Source of the DNA: Rugamonas fusca | Lineage (GTDB): Bacteria > Pseudomonadota > Gammaproteobacteria > Burkholderiales > Burkholderiaceae_D | Length of the DNA: 64,000 nucleotides | Direction: 5' to 3' | NCBI RefSeq assembly: GCF_014042365.1 | Contig: NZ_JACEZS010000001.1 | Span: 186,001-250,000, forward strand | Shown here: positions 1-8,673 of the stretch, piece by piece | Layout of the letters: each line of letters starts with the position of its first letter | How positions within the stretch are numbered: the first letter of the stretch is position 1 | Made by a program: the position numbers and the translations under genes | The notes under the pieces: generated by a model | Database searches by the model: none | Seen by the model: the letters and a program-made list of their open reading frames with translations, nothing else | Told to the model about the DNA's origin: nothing

Positions 1-583
1 GTTCGGGCGCGAGCGTGGTGCAATCGAGGACGGTCAGCTCGCCCGCGCAGCCGCTGAGCCGGTGGATGGCCTGGGCGATCAAATCCTTCCCGGTGCCTGT
101 TTCACCCGTGATCAGGACGGATGAGCTGCCGAACGCGGCCACTTCCACCACATCATCGACGAGGGCGCGCCAGATGGCGCTGCGGCCCACGAGCGTCTGG
201 CGTACCGTGTCCGATGCAGCCAAGCGGGCGACGGCCAGCCGGCGCTGGATACGGGCCAGCAGCGGAGCGGGATCGGCATCTCCGGCCGGCCACCACAGCA
301 CATCGGCCGCCCCGGCGGCCAGCACGGCCCACGATGAGGCGGCCGGCGGCGGGGTCGCGCCGCACAGCAAGGCGAAGACATGGCCGTCGTCACGTTGCGG
401 CGCCAGCGCCGCCAGTGGCGTCGGGTCGGCATCGTCCAGCAGCACGATGTGGCAGCCAGGGCCGTCGCCAGCGCTGTCGAGCACGGCAACGCCGGCGCGC
501 ACCAACCGCGCCGCCAGCAGCGCGGCGCGCTTGGACAGGGCGGGCTGGGCGTGCAGCCATACGGCGGTGGTCGTGGGAATCAT
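1..583 (-). CDS. Sigma-54 interaction (AAA+) transcriptional activator, 3' end outside window
   Basis: Reading the minus strand from ATG at 583 gives an open frame that runs off the left edge. About the first 130 residues look like a degenerate receiver-type domain (a hydrophobic strand ending LLDDAD near residue 50). They are followed by the start of an AAA+ sigma-54 interaction domain with a clear Walker A, GETGTGKD, beginning near residue 160, and then the start of the next conserved strand. NtrC-family proteins of this kind bind enhancers and hydrolyse ATP to open RNA polymerase-sigma-54 promoters. The C-terminal GAFTGA loop, Walker B and DNA-binding helix lie beyond the window, so the target cannot be judged. 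The receiver-like region lacks an obvious typical phosphorylation pocket, so control may not be by a kinase. The family is sure; the pathway is unknown. Confidence 0.85.
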   Translation of the reverse strand, partial: MIPTTTAVWLHAQPALSKRAALLAARLVRAGVAVLDSAGDGPGCHIVLLDDADPTPLAALAPQRDDGHVFALLCGATPPPAASSWAVLAAGAADVLWWPAGDADPAPLLARIQRRLAVARLAASDTVRQTLVGRSAIWRALVDDVVEVAAFGSSSVLITGETGTGKDLIAQAIHRLSGCAGELTVLDCTTLAPE

Positions 584-706
584 GTCTGTGCCGCAAGCGG
601 ACTCGCGCGGGCGCACAGTGCACCGGCACGAGGAATCGTGCTGCACTATAGATTGGCCGGCCATGCCCACGTTTGAGGTGTGCCAATAGTGCGCGGCCAA
701 AAAAAA

Positions 707-762
707 ATCGGGGACGTACCCCAATTTCCATCATGTGAAAATTGGGGTGCGTCCCCGATATT
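707..762 (-). terminator. REP-like inverted repeat acting as intrinsic terminator of the decarboxylase gene
   Basis: Two 22-base arms (707-728 and 738-759) are inverted copies with one G/T-type difference, and each arm itself contains GGGGACG/CACCCC-type dyad symmetry. On the minus strand the hairpin is followed by a run of nine T (707-699 region), the layout of a rho-independent terminator, 14 bases after the stop codon of the decarboxylase gene. A related half-element lies at 49977-49996. This looks like a dispersed palindromic (REP-like) element that has been taken up as a terminator. Confidence 0.75.
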
Positions 763-775
763 TGTTTATGCCGGC

Positions 776-3028
776 TTACTGTTTGACGCAGTCCACGAAG
801 TAGCCGCGCTTGCCGTCCACTTCGCGCTTGACCAGGCCGTGCACGTCCGTCTCGAAGCCGGGGAAGCGCTCGTTGAAGTCGCGCGCGAAGCGCAGGTAGT
901 CGACGATGGTCTTGTTGAAGCGCTCGCCAGGAATGAGCAGCGGGATGCCGGGCGGGTAGGGCGTCAGCAGGATGGACGTGATGCGCCCTTCCAGTTCGTC
1001 GATCGCCACGCGCTCGATCTCGCGGTGCGCCATCTTGGCGAACGCGTCCGACGGCTTCATGGCGGGGATCATGTCCGACAAATACATTTCCGTCGTCAGG
1101 CGTGCCACGTCGTAGGCCTTGTAGAAGTTGTGGATCTGCTGGCACAGGTCGCGCAGGCCCATTTTCTCGTAGACCGGATTGGCCGCCGCGAACTCGGGCA
1201 GGATGCGCCACATTGGCTGGTTCTTGTCGTAGTCGTCCTTGAACTGCTGCAGTGCGGTCAGCAGCGTGTTCCAGCGGCCCTTGGTAATGCCGATGGTGAA
1301 CATGATGAAGAACGAGTACAGGCCGCACTTTTCAATGATCACGCCATGCTCGGCCAGGTACTTGGTGACGATGGAGGCGGGGATACCCGTCTCGGCGAAC
1401 GTGCCATCGAGCGCCAGGCCGGGGTTGACGATGGTAGCCTTGATCGGGTCGAGCATGTTGAAGCCCGGTGCCAGCTTGCCGAAGCCGTGCCAGGTGTCGT
1501 CGGCGCGGATGATCCAGTCCTCGCGCGAACCGATGCCGTCTTCCGCGAAGTGGTCCGGGCCCCACACCTTGAACCACCAATCCTTGCCCCATTCCTCGTC
1601 GATCTTCTTCATGGCGCGGCGGAAGTCCAGCGCTTCGACGATCGATTCTTCCACCAGGGCCGTGCCGCCCGGTGCTTCCATCATGGCCGCGGCCACGTCG
1701 CACGAGGCGATGATGGAGTATTGCGGCGAGGTCGAGGTGTGCATCAGGTAGGCCTCGTTGAAGGCATCCTGGTCCAGCTTGACGGACTCCGATTCGCGCA
1801 CCAGCACCTGCGACGCCTGCGACAGGCCGGCCAGCAGCTTGTGGGTGGACTGGGTCGAGAAGATCATCGACTCCTTGGCGCGCGGACGGTCCTTGCCGAT
1901 GGCGTGCATGTTCTTGTAGAAGTCGTGGAAGGTGGCGTGCGGCAGCCACGCTTCGTCGAAGTGCAGCGTGTCGATCTTACCGTCCAACATTTCGCGCAGC
2001 GTTTCCACGTTGTAGATCACGCCGTCGTAGGTGGACTGGGTGATGGTGAGGATGCGCGGCTTCTTGTTGGCCGCCTCGCGCGCGAACGGGTTCGCTTCGA
2101 TCTTGCGGGCGATGCTCTCAGGCGTGAACTCTTCCAGCGGGATGGGGCCGATGATGCCCAGGTGATTCCGGGTCGGCATCAGGAACACGGGAATGGCGCC
2201 GCACATGATGATCGAGTGCAGGATGGACTTGTGGCAGTTGCGGTCCACCACCACGATGTCGCCGGGGGCGACGGTGGAGTGCCACACCATCTTGTTCGAG
2301 GTCGAGGTGCCGTTGGTGACGAAGTAGCAATGGTCGGCGTTGAAGATGCGCGCCGCGTTGCGCTCGGAGGCGGCCACGGGGCCCGTGTGGTCGAGCAGCT
2401 GGCCCAGTTCTTCCACGGCGTTGCACACGTCCGCGCGCAGCATGTTCTCGCCGAAGAACTGGTGGAACATCTGGCCGATGGGCGACTTCAGGAACGCCAC
2501 GCCGCCCGAGTGGCCGGGGCAGTGCCACGAGTAGGAGCCGTCGTTGGCGTAGTGGACCAGCGCGCGGAAGAACGGCGGCGACAGGCCGTCCAGGTAGGAC
2601 TTCGCTTCGCGGATGATGTGGCGCGCCACGAATTCCGGCGTGTCCTCGAACATGTGGATGAAGCCGTGCAGCTCGCGCAGGATGTCGTTGGGGATGTGGC
2701 GCGAGGTGCGCGTTTCGCCGTACAGGTAGATGGGGATGTCGGCGTTCTTGTAGCGGATTTCCTCGACGAAGGCGCGCAGCGATTTGAGCGCCAGGTCGGT
2801 TTCTTCCACCGAGCCGCCGCCGAATTCCTCGTCGTCGATCGACAGCACGAAGGCCGACGCGCGCGATTGCTGCTGCGCGAACTGCGACAGGTCGCCGTAG
2901 CTGGTCACGCCCAGCACTTCCATGCCTTCTTTTTCCATCGCGGCGGCCAGGGCGCGAATGCCCAGGCCGGACGTGTTCTCGGAACGAAAATCCTCGTCAA
3001 TGATGACGATGGGGAAACGAAATTTCAT
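776..3028 (-). CDS. adiA: Orn/Lys/Arg decarboxylase, AdiA-like (probable arginine decarboxylase)
   Basis: This 750-residue protein has the length and domain order of the acid-inducible class: an N-terminal wing (flavodoxin-like) domain, a PLP fold-type I core and a C-terminal domain. The PLP-binding lysine is K397 in STHKLLAGLSQAS, and HFDEAW, the strand carrying the aspartate that contacts the PLP pyridine nitrogen, lies upstream. HFDEAW matches arginine decarboxylase AdiA better than lysine decarboxylase, and the length also favours AdiA. The reaction would be arginine to agmatine plus CO2, consuming a proton in the cytoplasm. No antiporter gene (AdiC-like) is adjacent, so an acid-resistance pair is not shown; polyamine synthesis is an alternative. 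A GGAG ribosome site precedes the ATG. Substrate choice between arginine, lysine and ornithine is inferred. Confidence 0.85.
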   Translation of the reverse strand: MKFRFPIVIIDEDFRSENTSGLGIRALAAAMEKEGMEVLGVTSYGDLSQFAQQQSRASAFVLSIDDEEFGGGSVEETDLALKSLRAFVEEIRYKNADIPIYLYGETRTSRHIPNDILRELHGFIHMFEDTPEFVARHIIREAKSYLDGLSPPFFRALVHYANDGSYSWHCPGHSGGVAFLKSPIGQMFHQFFGENMLRADVCNAVEELGQLLDHTGPVAASERNAARIFNADHCYFVTNGTSTSNKMVWHSTVAPGDIVVVDRNCHKSILHSIIMCGAIPVFLMPTRNHLGIIGPIPLEEFTPESIARKIEANPFAREAANKKPRILTITQSTYDGVIYNVETLREMLDGKIDTLHFDEAWLPHATFHDFYKNMHAIGKDRPRAKESMIFSTQSTHKLLAGLSQASQVLVRESESVKLDQDAFNEAYLMHTSTSPQYSIIASCDVAAAMMEAPGGTALVEESIVEALDFRRAMKKIDEEWGKDWWFKVWGPDHFAEDGIGSREDWIIRADDTWHGFGKLAPGFNMLDPIKATIVNPGLALDGTFAETGIPASIVTKYLAEHGVIIEKCGLYSFFIMFTIGITKGRWNTLLTALQQFKDDYDKNQPMWRILPEFAAANPVYEKMGLRDLCQQIHNFYKAYDVARLTTEMYLSDMIPAMKPSDAFAKMAHREIERVAIDELEGRITSILLTPYPPGIPLLIPGERFNKTIVDYLRFARDFNERFPGFETDVHGLVKREVDGKRGYFVDCVKQ

Positions 3029-3048
3029 GCTGTCTCCAGAAAAGAAGA

Positions 3049-3075
3049 CCGCCCCTGACTGTTGTACAGGGGCGG
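3049..3075 (-). promoter_or_regulatory. GC-rich hairpin in the leader of the decarboxylase gene
   Basis: A perfect 9-bp stem (CCGCCCCTG with CAGGGGCGG) with a 9-base loop sits about 20 bases before the decarboxylase start on the minus strand. Following bases are TCTTCTTTTC, an imperfect U tract. It could terminate transcription coming from the DUF4337 gene or attenuate the decarboxylase gene. Function is not shown. Confidence 0.4.
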
Positions 3076-3195
3076 GCTGGGCGCCCGTGACGGTGTTTCG
3101 GGGCGGATAAAAAAATTAAGAACGGGATTCTCGCAGAAATGGGGGCGCCGTGGTGAAAAAAATGGGCCCTTTTTTCCGCGTTGCTCCGGTTCCTG

Positions 3196-3816
3196 TCAGT
3201 GGCCGGCGGCGCCGCCGCCCAGCTTGAGCAGCAGGGCGCCCAGCGGGTCCACGTGCAGCCACGCGAACGCGCCCAGCGCGATGCCGACGCCGGCCACGCC
3301 GTAGGCGGCCGCCTGCAACCATTTCTTCCTTGTCAACAAAGTGATGGCCGCCAGCGAGATGGCGATCTGCTCGGTCGTGGTGGCCAGCGCCCACTGGTGG
3401 TGGGCGTGCATGGCTTCATCGGACTTGTGGTTCCATTCCTTGGACGATTCCTCCCACTTTTCCGCTTCCTTCTTGATGTCTTCCTTTTCCGACTTGTAGC
3501 GCGCCACTTCCGATTTGTAGCGCTCGACGTCCACGCCGGGCAGGGTCATGGCCAGTTCGGCCAGGTTCTGCTTGTTGGACTTGGCCTGGTAGTAGTTCCA
3601 GCTGTTGGCGGCCTGGGTCTTGTCGATGGCGGCGTTGTTCTTGAACAGGGCCGCGTCGTTCTGGGTGGCGCCGCCCTGGTAGCCGAACATGGCGCCCACG
3701 GTGGCCAGGATGGCCGTCATGACGGCGATGTTATTGGAAAAGCTGTCGCCACCGTGGGCGGCGTGTTCCACCGCGTGATCGTGGGGGCCGTGTACGTGAA
3801 AGCCGTGACCTGACAT
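3196..3816 (-). CDS. DUF4337 membrane protein
   Basis: A 206-residue protein with a histidine-rich N-terminus (residues 2-21), a first hydrophobic segment around residues 30-45, a long charged middle region likely to be helical or coiled (KSEVARYKSEKEDIKKEAEK), and two hydrophobic segments near the C-terminus (about residues 150-200). This arrangement matches the DUF4337 family, which has no known function. It lies 36 bases downstream of folA on the same strand and 167 bases upstream of the decarboxylase gene, so co-transcription with folA is plausible. The histidine cluster might bind metal, but that is only a suggestion. Confidence 0.75.
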   Translation of the reverse strand: MSGHGFHVHGPHDHAVEHAAHGGDSFSNNIAVMTAILATVGAMFGYQGGATQNDAALFKNNAAIDKTQAANSWNYYQAKSNKQNLAELAMTLPGVDVERYKSEVARYKSEKEDIKKEAEKWEESSKEWNHKSDEAMHAHHQWALATTTEQIAISLAAITLLTRKKWLQAAAYGVAGVGIALGAFAWLHVDPLGALLLKLGGGAAGH

Positions 3817-3852
3817 GGTTGTATGTTTCCTCTAAAAGATATGGATCTGGCG

Positions 3853-4341
3853 TTATTGGGCGGCCCGGCGGCGCAGCGTGACGAAGGCGTATTCCAGGCC
3901 GGTGGCCGAAACGTGCGCCTCGCGCGCCGTCTCGACCCACGCATCGTCGGCGATGGCGGGGAAAAAGGCGTCGCAGGAGAAGGTTTGGTTGATGCAGGTC
4001 AGATCAAGCTGATCGGCCAACGCCAGCGCCTGTGCGTAGATCTCGGCGCCGCCTATGATGTAAGCCGGAATGTCTTGTACCAAGGCAATAGCCGCCTCCA
4101 GCGAGCTGGCCGTTTCCACGCCGTCGTGGCGCCAGCCGGCGTTGCGGGTGATGACGATGTTGCGCCGGCCCGGCAGCGGGCGGCCGATGGATTCGAAGGT
4201 CTTGCGGCCCATCAGGATGGGATGGCCGGTCGTCAGGCGCTTGAAATGGGCCAGGTCTTCCGGCAGGCGCCAGGGCAGGGCATTGGCGATGCCGATGCCG
4301 CGCTGGGCGTCCATGGCGACGATGATGTTCAGTTGGCTCAT
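3853..4341 (-). CDS. folA: Dihydrofolate reductase
   Basis: A 162-residue protein of the normal bacterial type. It opens with the conserved strand NIIVAMD, the W24-R-L-P-E-D29 active-site segment (D29 is the proton-relay acid) and GRKTFESIGRPLPGR for NADPH binding. It reduces dihydrofolate to tetrahydrofolate with NADPH in the cytosol, regenerating the cofactor consumed by thymidylate synthase (thyA at 18719-19693, not adjacent here). The ATG at 4341 gives the standard N-terminus. It is probably the first gene of a folA-DUF4337 unit. High certainty. Confidence 0.97.
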   Translation of the reverse strand: MSQLNIIVAMDAQRGIGIANALPWRLPEDLAHFKRLTTGHPILMGRKTFESIGRPLPGRRNIVITRNAGWRHDGVETASSLEAAIALVQDIPAYIIGGAEIYAQALALADQLDLTCINQTFSCDAFFPAIADDAWVETAREAHVSATGLEYAFVTLRRRAAQ

Positions 4342-4596
4342 GTGATGGTGCGATTTGGAAAATGAGGGTCAATGAGGCGGCGTGCCCACATTATCGTTGA
4401 ATTCGGCTTGTGCCGGGGGAGCGTCACGTTCACTTGCAAAATGATATTTATATCAATTATTCCAGAGTGAAAATGTGTGAGTTTCAATTGTGATTTTTTG
4501 CGTATTGTACGAGGGAATTGTTAGCGAGTTCTAGTTGGAAATTTAACAACCACAGGGAAGCGACTATCCACCAAGAACAATATCAAGGGAGAAGAC

Positions 4597-6345
4597 ATGT
4601 TCGCGAATCTGAAAATCAGGACCTTGGTGACCGGCGCGCTGGCCGTGCTGCTGGCCCTCTTGCTGGCCAATGGCCTGATGGGTATCTATGGGGCCGGCCA
4701 TTCCGTGGGCCTGGTCCAGCAGGTCACGCTGCGCGACCAGCGCAACAGCACTGAGCTGAACGCCATGCGGCTGGACATGGAGCAAAGCCGCAGCCAGATC
4801 CTGCAGGCGCTGCAGCACAACCCGGAGCTGGCCTGGGCCAAGCTGCACGACCATCCCTTGACGGTGCACTTTGACCTGATCGCCACATTCACGGCCCGCA
4901 CAGCCAAGCGCTGGGACGCATACCTGGCGGGCATCGCCGCGCCCGAGGAGAAGCGCCTGGCCGAGCAATGGTACGCCGACAGCGCGGGCCTGGGCCTGGA
5001 AGCGATCAACGCGGCCGGCGCGGCCATCAAGGGCGACAAGTGGGACGAAGCGGAAGCGATCCTGATCAAGCAGATCAACCCATCCTACCGCAAGGGCGAC
5101 GAAGCCCTCAAGGCCTTGACCGAATTCGCAGTGACCAAGGCCAAGGCCAATGATGCTGCCGTTGGCGCCAGCCTGGCCTCGACCACCTGGACCATGGTGG
5201 CGGTGCTGGCGATCGGGCTGGTGGTGGGTGGTGTCGTGGGCTGGTCGTTGCTGCGCGCCATTTCCACGCCGCTGGAGCAGGCCATGACCATCGCCACGCG
5301 GGTGGCCGGCGGCGACCTTACGGGCCGCATCGAATCGCACAGTGACAATGAAATCGGCGCGCTGCTTGCGGCGCTGGACCGGATGAAGGGCAACCTGGCC
5401 GGCATCGTGCATGAAGTGCGCGGCAGCACGGACACGATCGCCAGCGCGGCGGGACAGATCGCGGCCGGCAATATGGACCTGTCGGCCCGCACCGGCGAAC
5501 AGGCCGGTTCGCTCGATCGCACCGCCCACGCCATGGAGCTGCTGACGGGCACCGTGCGCCAGAACGCCGACAACGCGCGCCAGGCCAACCAGCTGGCGCA
5601 GTCGGCGTCGGAAGTGGCCGTCAAGGGCGGTACCGTGGTGAGCGAAGTGGTGCAGACCATGGGCTCGATCAACGATTCGTCGCGCAAGATCGTCGACATC
5701 ATCGGTGTAATCGACGGTATCGCGTTCCAGACCAATATCCTGGCCCTGAACGCGGCCGTGGAGGCGGCGCGCGCCGGCGAGCAGGGACGCGGCTTCGCCG
5801 TGGTGGCATCCGAGGTGCGCAACCTGGCCCAGCGCAGCGCCGGCGCGGCCAAGGAAATCAAGGAACTGATCGGCGACTCAGTGGAAAAGGTCGGCACGGG
5901 CGCGCGCCTGGTGGACGAGGCCGGGGCCACGATGCAGGAAGTTGTCACCAGCATCCAGCGCGTGGCCGACATCATGGGTGAAATCACCCAGGCCAGCCAG
6001 GAGCAGACGGCGGGGCTGGACCAGATCAACGCCGACATCGGCCAGATGGACGCCATCACCCAGCAGAACGTGGCGTTGGTGGAGGAGGCGTCGGCGGCCG
6101 CCAGCTCGCTGCAGGAGCAGGCCGGTTCGCTGGCCCAGGTGGTGAGCGTGTTCAAGCTCGATGGCATGGCACCGGCCCGCACCGCGACGCCACGCCCGTC
6201 GCAACCGGCCGTCCGGCCCGCGCCTGTGAAAGCGCTCAAGCCGGCGGTCCGGCGCGTTCCCAAGGCCGCGCCGGTGGCGGCGCAGGCCCGCGCCAAGGCC
6301 GTGGCGAACAGCACGCAGGGCAACGACGACTGGGAAGAGTTCTGA
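4597..6345 (+). CDS. Methyl-accepting chemotaxis protein with C-terminal CheR/CheB tether
   Basis: 582 residues. An N-terminal membrane helix (about 10-30), a periplasmic four-helix-bundle-like sensor (about 35-185), a second membrane helix (about 188-210), a HAMP domain (about 212-265) and a long cytoplasmic signalling domain with the hairpin tip sequence [20 protein letters not shown], which contacts CheA and CheW. A Pro/Ala-rich linker ends in DDWEEF. The last five residues fit the xWxxF pentapeptide that tethers the methyltransferase CheR and methylesterase CheB in high-abundance receptors such as Tar. The ligand cannot be predicted. A GGGAGAAG ribosome site precedes the ATG. No other chemotaxis gene is adjacent, so it is an orphan receptor. 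Confidence 0.95.
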   Translation: MFANLKIRTLVTGALAVLLALLLANGLMGIYGAGHSVGLVQQVTLRDQRNSTELNAMRLDMEQSRSQILQALQHNPELAWAKLHDHPLTVHFDLIATFTARTAKRWDAYLAGIAAPEEKRLAEQWYADSAGLGLEAINAAGAAIKGDKWDEAEAILIKQINPSYRKGDEALKALTEFAVTKAKANDAAVGASLASTTWTMVAVLAIGLVVGGVVGWSLLRAISTPLEQAMTIATRVAGGDLTGRIESHSDNEIGALLAALDRMKGNLAGIVHEVRGSTDTIASAAGQIAAGNMDLSARTGEQAGSLDRTAHAMELLTGTVRQNADNARQANQLAQSASEVAVKGGTVVSEVVQTMGSINDSSRKIVDIIGVIDGIAFQTNILALNAAVEAARAGEQGRGFAVVASEVRNLAQRSAGAAKEIKELIGDSVEKVGTGARLVDEAGATMQEVVTSIQRVADIMGEITQASQEQTAGLDQINADIGQMDAITQQNVALVEEASAAASSLQEQAGSLAQVVSVFKLDGMAPARTATPRPSQPAVRPAPVKALKPAVRRVPKAAPVAAQARAKAVANSTQGNDDWEEF

Positions 6346-6532
6346 CGCGCGGCCTCACCAGGAGCTAGCGCACACGATCGCAGGCGGCGAGTGCCGGACG
6401 ACGGGTGGCCGATGACGTGTAGGCGTTTAGGCTCGTGGTGGTCGCGAGTGAGTTTTCGGGCAAGTTTAAGGGGGAGTTTTGAGACCGTTACCGCCCCATT
6501 GCAGACCTTTTGCGGGAGGGACAACCACGCTT

Positions 6533-7546
6533 TCAATGTATGAGTCGCGTGAGGTCAGTTTGATCTGGGCCACCCCACGGGTAAGGAACATACGAATTCA
6601 CGAATTGTAGAATCGACCTACTCTCGGGATCATAAACTTCAAGAATGGATTTCACTCGGAATTCCTTACCTTTATAGCGTACTAATGCAACGGGACTATT
6701 CGAAAGTCCACGCGAGCCCCAGGTTTCTTTAGTCGCATACCACGTGGAAATAACGGGAGTGGAGCTAATCACGAATGCCTCGCCGTTGTAGATGGTGTCA
6801 ATTCGCGTGACTCCCATGATGGGGAGAGTAGCGTCAAGACCGCGAAATCGTTCGCTCAAAAATGGGAACTGCCCCGGTGAATGTGCAGAAGCATCGGTCG
6901 AAACGATTTCCTGTTCCGGCGCCGCTTCCACATCATTAAATTGTGCGAAGTAGTGCCTTGATGTCTCAGTCTTGCCCCAAAAGTTGGGTGCCATCACTGT
7001 GACAGTGACACGCTGAAAGCCATGCTGTGCGCGTCGAACAAGTTCTTTCAGCGCGACCTCCGTCGTTGTTGGCCCTAAGGTGCTATCCATGCGTTCCACG
7101 CGCTTTACTGACTCTTGTTCTATGTTGAATGGTCCGGTACTCGCGCCTCTAGATAGAACAAACAGTTTGGTTGGATGGGAACGATCATCGATAACTCGGG
7201 ATGCGTCGTTCATGAAGGGATCCAAATCTTTATCAGCGCCGGACGAAAGGTCCTGACTTTGCGCTTCACAGTCCCCCCGTAGGTTATAGATCAAGACTTT
7301 ATTGCTGCCGATATCTGATGTAATAAACCCGGCGCCGCTTCTTTCCCAGCGCTGGTGTAGCTTCCCATCAGCTTCGCTGGCCTGCAATGTTCCTCGACAT
7401 TCGAAATAGTGCCGAAAACTATATTTTTTACCATCGGCATTAATAACTATGTCATGCTGAAAATACTGCGTGCTACCGGGTATAGAAGCGCACCCGTTCA
7501 GCGCAAATAGTGTGGCAAAGCTGATCAGCCAGCGTATCTGCCCCAT
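6533..7546 (-). CDS. Hypothetical lipoprotein
   Basis: I do not recognise this protein. The ATG at 7546 is preferred because it gives a classical lipoprotein signal, MGQIRWLISFATLFALNGC, with the lipidated cysteine at residue 19; an in-frame ATG at 7651 would add 35 residues before it. The mature part (about 319 residues) is polar with mixed beta-strand character and a C-terminal YVPYPWGGPDQTDLTRLIH. Its base composition is clearly lower in GC than that of the neighbouring chemoreceptor and it uses rarer codons, as do the next genes to 8.5 kb, suggesting acquired DNA. It should sit on the inner leaflet of the outer membrane or the outer face of the inner membrane. No function is proposed. Confidence 0.65.
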   Translation of the reverse strand: MGQIRWLISFATLFALNGCASIPGSTQYFQHDIVINADGKKYSFRHYFECRGTLQASEADGKLHQRWERSGAGFITSDIGSNKVLIYNLRGDCEAQSQDLSSGADKDLDPFMNDASRVIDDRSHPTKLFVLSRGASTGPFNIEQESVKRVERMDSTLGPTTTEVALKELVRRAQHGFQRVTVTVMAPNFWGKTETSRHYFAQFNDVEAAPEQEIVSTDASAHSPGQFPFLSERFRGLDATLPIMGVTRIDTIYNGEAFVISSTPVISTWYATKETWGSRGLSNSPVALVRYKGKEFRVKSILEVYDPESRSILQFVNSYVPYPWGGPDQTDLTRLIH

Positions 7547-7729
7547 AGAGGCAAACACAGCGGACACGTACTCTCCAAGCTGGCGCGGCTTAACACCGCG
7601 ACATATGCTCAGCTTCTGCAGACGCTGCATTTGGGTCTGATAAGCCATCATTCTTTTCTCTTAAATATAGCTACTTGATGATCTATATCGAATGACTGCT
7701 TGTGGCCATTGTCGGTCAGCTTTCTAGGC

Positions 7730-7882
7730 TTACTTTCTTATCACGACAACAAACGTAAATGCTGTCGCAATGCCTATTCCGACGCCAAGAGCGAATCCCA
7801 AAGTAGAACTGTGCAGGGCAACAGCGAGTGCAGTTCCGGCCCCGGCCCCGACGCCAGTACCAAGTATTAGGGGTAGTATCAT
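7730..7882 (-). CDS. Small glycine-rich membrane protein (50 residues)
   Basis: Minus-strand ATG at 7882 to TAA at 7730 encodes 50 residues with two hydrophobic stretches (about 2-22 and 27-46) rich in GxGxG spacing (GTGVGAGAGTALAV and ALGVGIGIATA) and a basic end VVVIRK. A strong ribosome site, AAGGA, lies 7 bases before the ATG, which is good evidence that it is translated. The likely fold is a two-helix glycine-zipper hairpin in the inner membrane. It lies between two lipoprotein genes on the same strand in an AT-richer patch. Small hydrophobic glycine-zipper peptides include toxins, bacteriocins and membrane-protein regulators, but nothing here identifies which. Existence is fairly sure; role unknown. 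Confidence 0.7.
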   Translation of the reverse strand: MILPLILGTGVGAGAGTALAVALHSSTLGFALGVGIGIATAFTFVVVIRK

Positions 7883-7984
7883 TTTCGTTCCTTGTTTAGG
7901 AAATCATCTACGATTACAACGGCGGCTATTGGCCGCTGGCGGCATGTAGCATCTACCATAAGGTCCACAAGGTCCTATGGGGGC

Positions 7985-8467
7985 CTATTTCATTGGCGCT
8001 TGCATATTCAGCTTGGCGGCCCCTACATTTTCCTGGAATCGTTTGTCGATAATGGCAACAGCTCCCACCTGCGGCGGTTGAGCGCGCAATTCCCATTGCA
8101 GGCAAATCTGGTTGTAGCCCCCCTGGCATCCACCTGTTTGAAACGAGAAGTACCTTGTTTCCCCCGCCCGCACATCGATTTCAAATTCGACGGCCTTCAT
8201 TGTCACATCCACTGGCCACTTTTGTCTGAGGGTGTGCCGCCCCGGGGAAAGTGCCACCCATGAATAGCCACCTTGATCGAGATCGAATACATTGACGCCA
8301 TCCACATAAAAGTAAGCGCTACGGGCACCCAATGCAAAGGCGGGGCCCCTATATACATAGACTAACGCCTTATTCGCGTCAACATTCTCAGCAGGCTTGT
8401 AAATAGGCCCAGTAGCGGCGCAGGCCGAGATGAGCGAAGAAATGAGTAATAACAGGATTCGATTCAT
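7985..8467 (-). CDS. DUF2846-like lipoprotein
   Basis: Starting at ATG 8467 the protein has 160 residues and a lipoprotein signal, MNRILLLLISSLISAC, with cysteine 16 as the lipidation site; an upstream in-frame ATG at 8557 would put 30 unlikely residues in front. The mature part contains KALVYVYRGPAF, a strand pair with YFYVDGVNVFDL, and GGYSWVALSPGRHTL, the pattern of DUF2846 beta-sandwich proteins found as small periplasmic lipoproteins. Function is unknown. It is on the same strand as the small membrane protein and the larger lipoprotein downstream, with gaps of about 100 and 180 bases, so the three could share a transcript. Confidence 0.7.
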   Translation of the reverse strand: MNRILLLLISSLISACAATGPIYKPAENVDANKALVYVYRGPAFALGARSAYFYVDGVNVFDLDQGGYSWVALSPGRHTLRQKWPVDVTMKAVEFEIDVRAGETRYFSFQTGGCQGGYNQICLQWELRAQPPQVGAVAIIDKRFQENVGAAKLNMQAPMK

Positions 8468-8673
8468 ATTAATTATTAAGTTGTAATGGTAGGCCGCTTC
8501 TGGCCGGATGCAGCCGAAAAGTCCCAGCATATCATCTTGCTCAAATGGAAAATGCACAGATTCTCACGCCGCTTTGTTTATCGCTGCGGCGCACCGCAAC
8601 ACGCTTAGAACGTAATCCGTCCTGAGTGTTTTATCAATTGCGCAACAGTGCACATAAATACATAATGCTCAGG

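Noticed and set aside
776..3028. Calling the decarboxylase a lysine decarboxylase
   Set aside because: HFDEAW and 750 residues fit AdiA better than the 715-residue lysine enzymes, although substrate remains inferred.
680..3058. Long plus-strand open frame (792 codons) opposite the decarboxylase gene
   Set aside because: It mirrors the codon structure of the real gene, is rich in Arg, Val, His and Gln as antisense frames are in GC-rich DNA, and has no recognisable motif.
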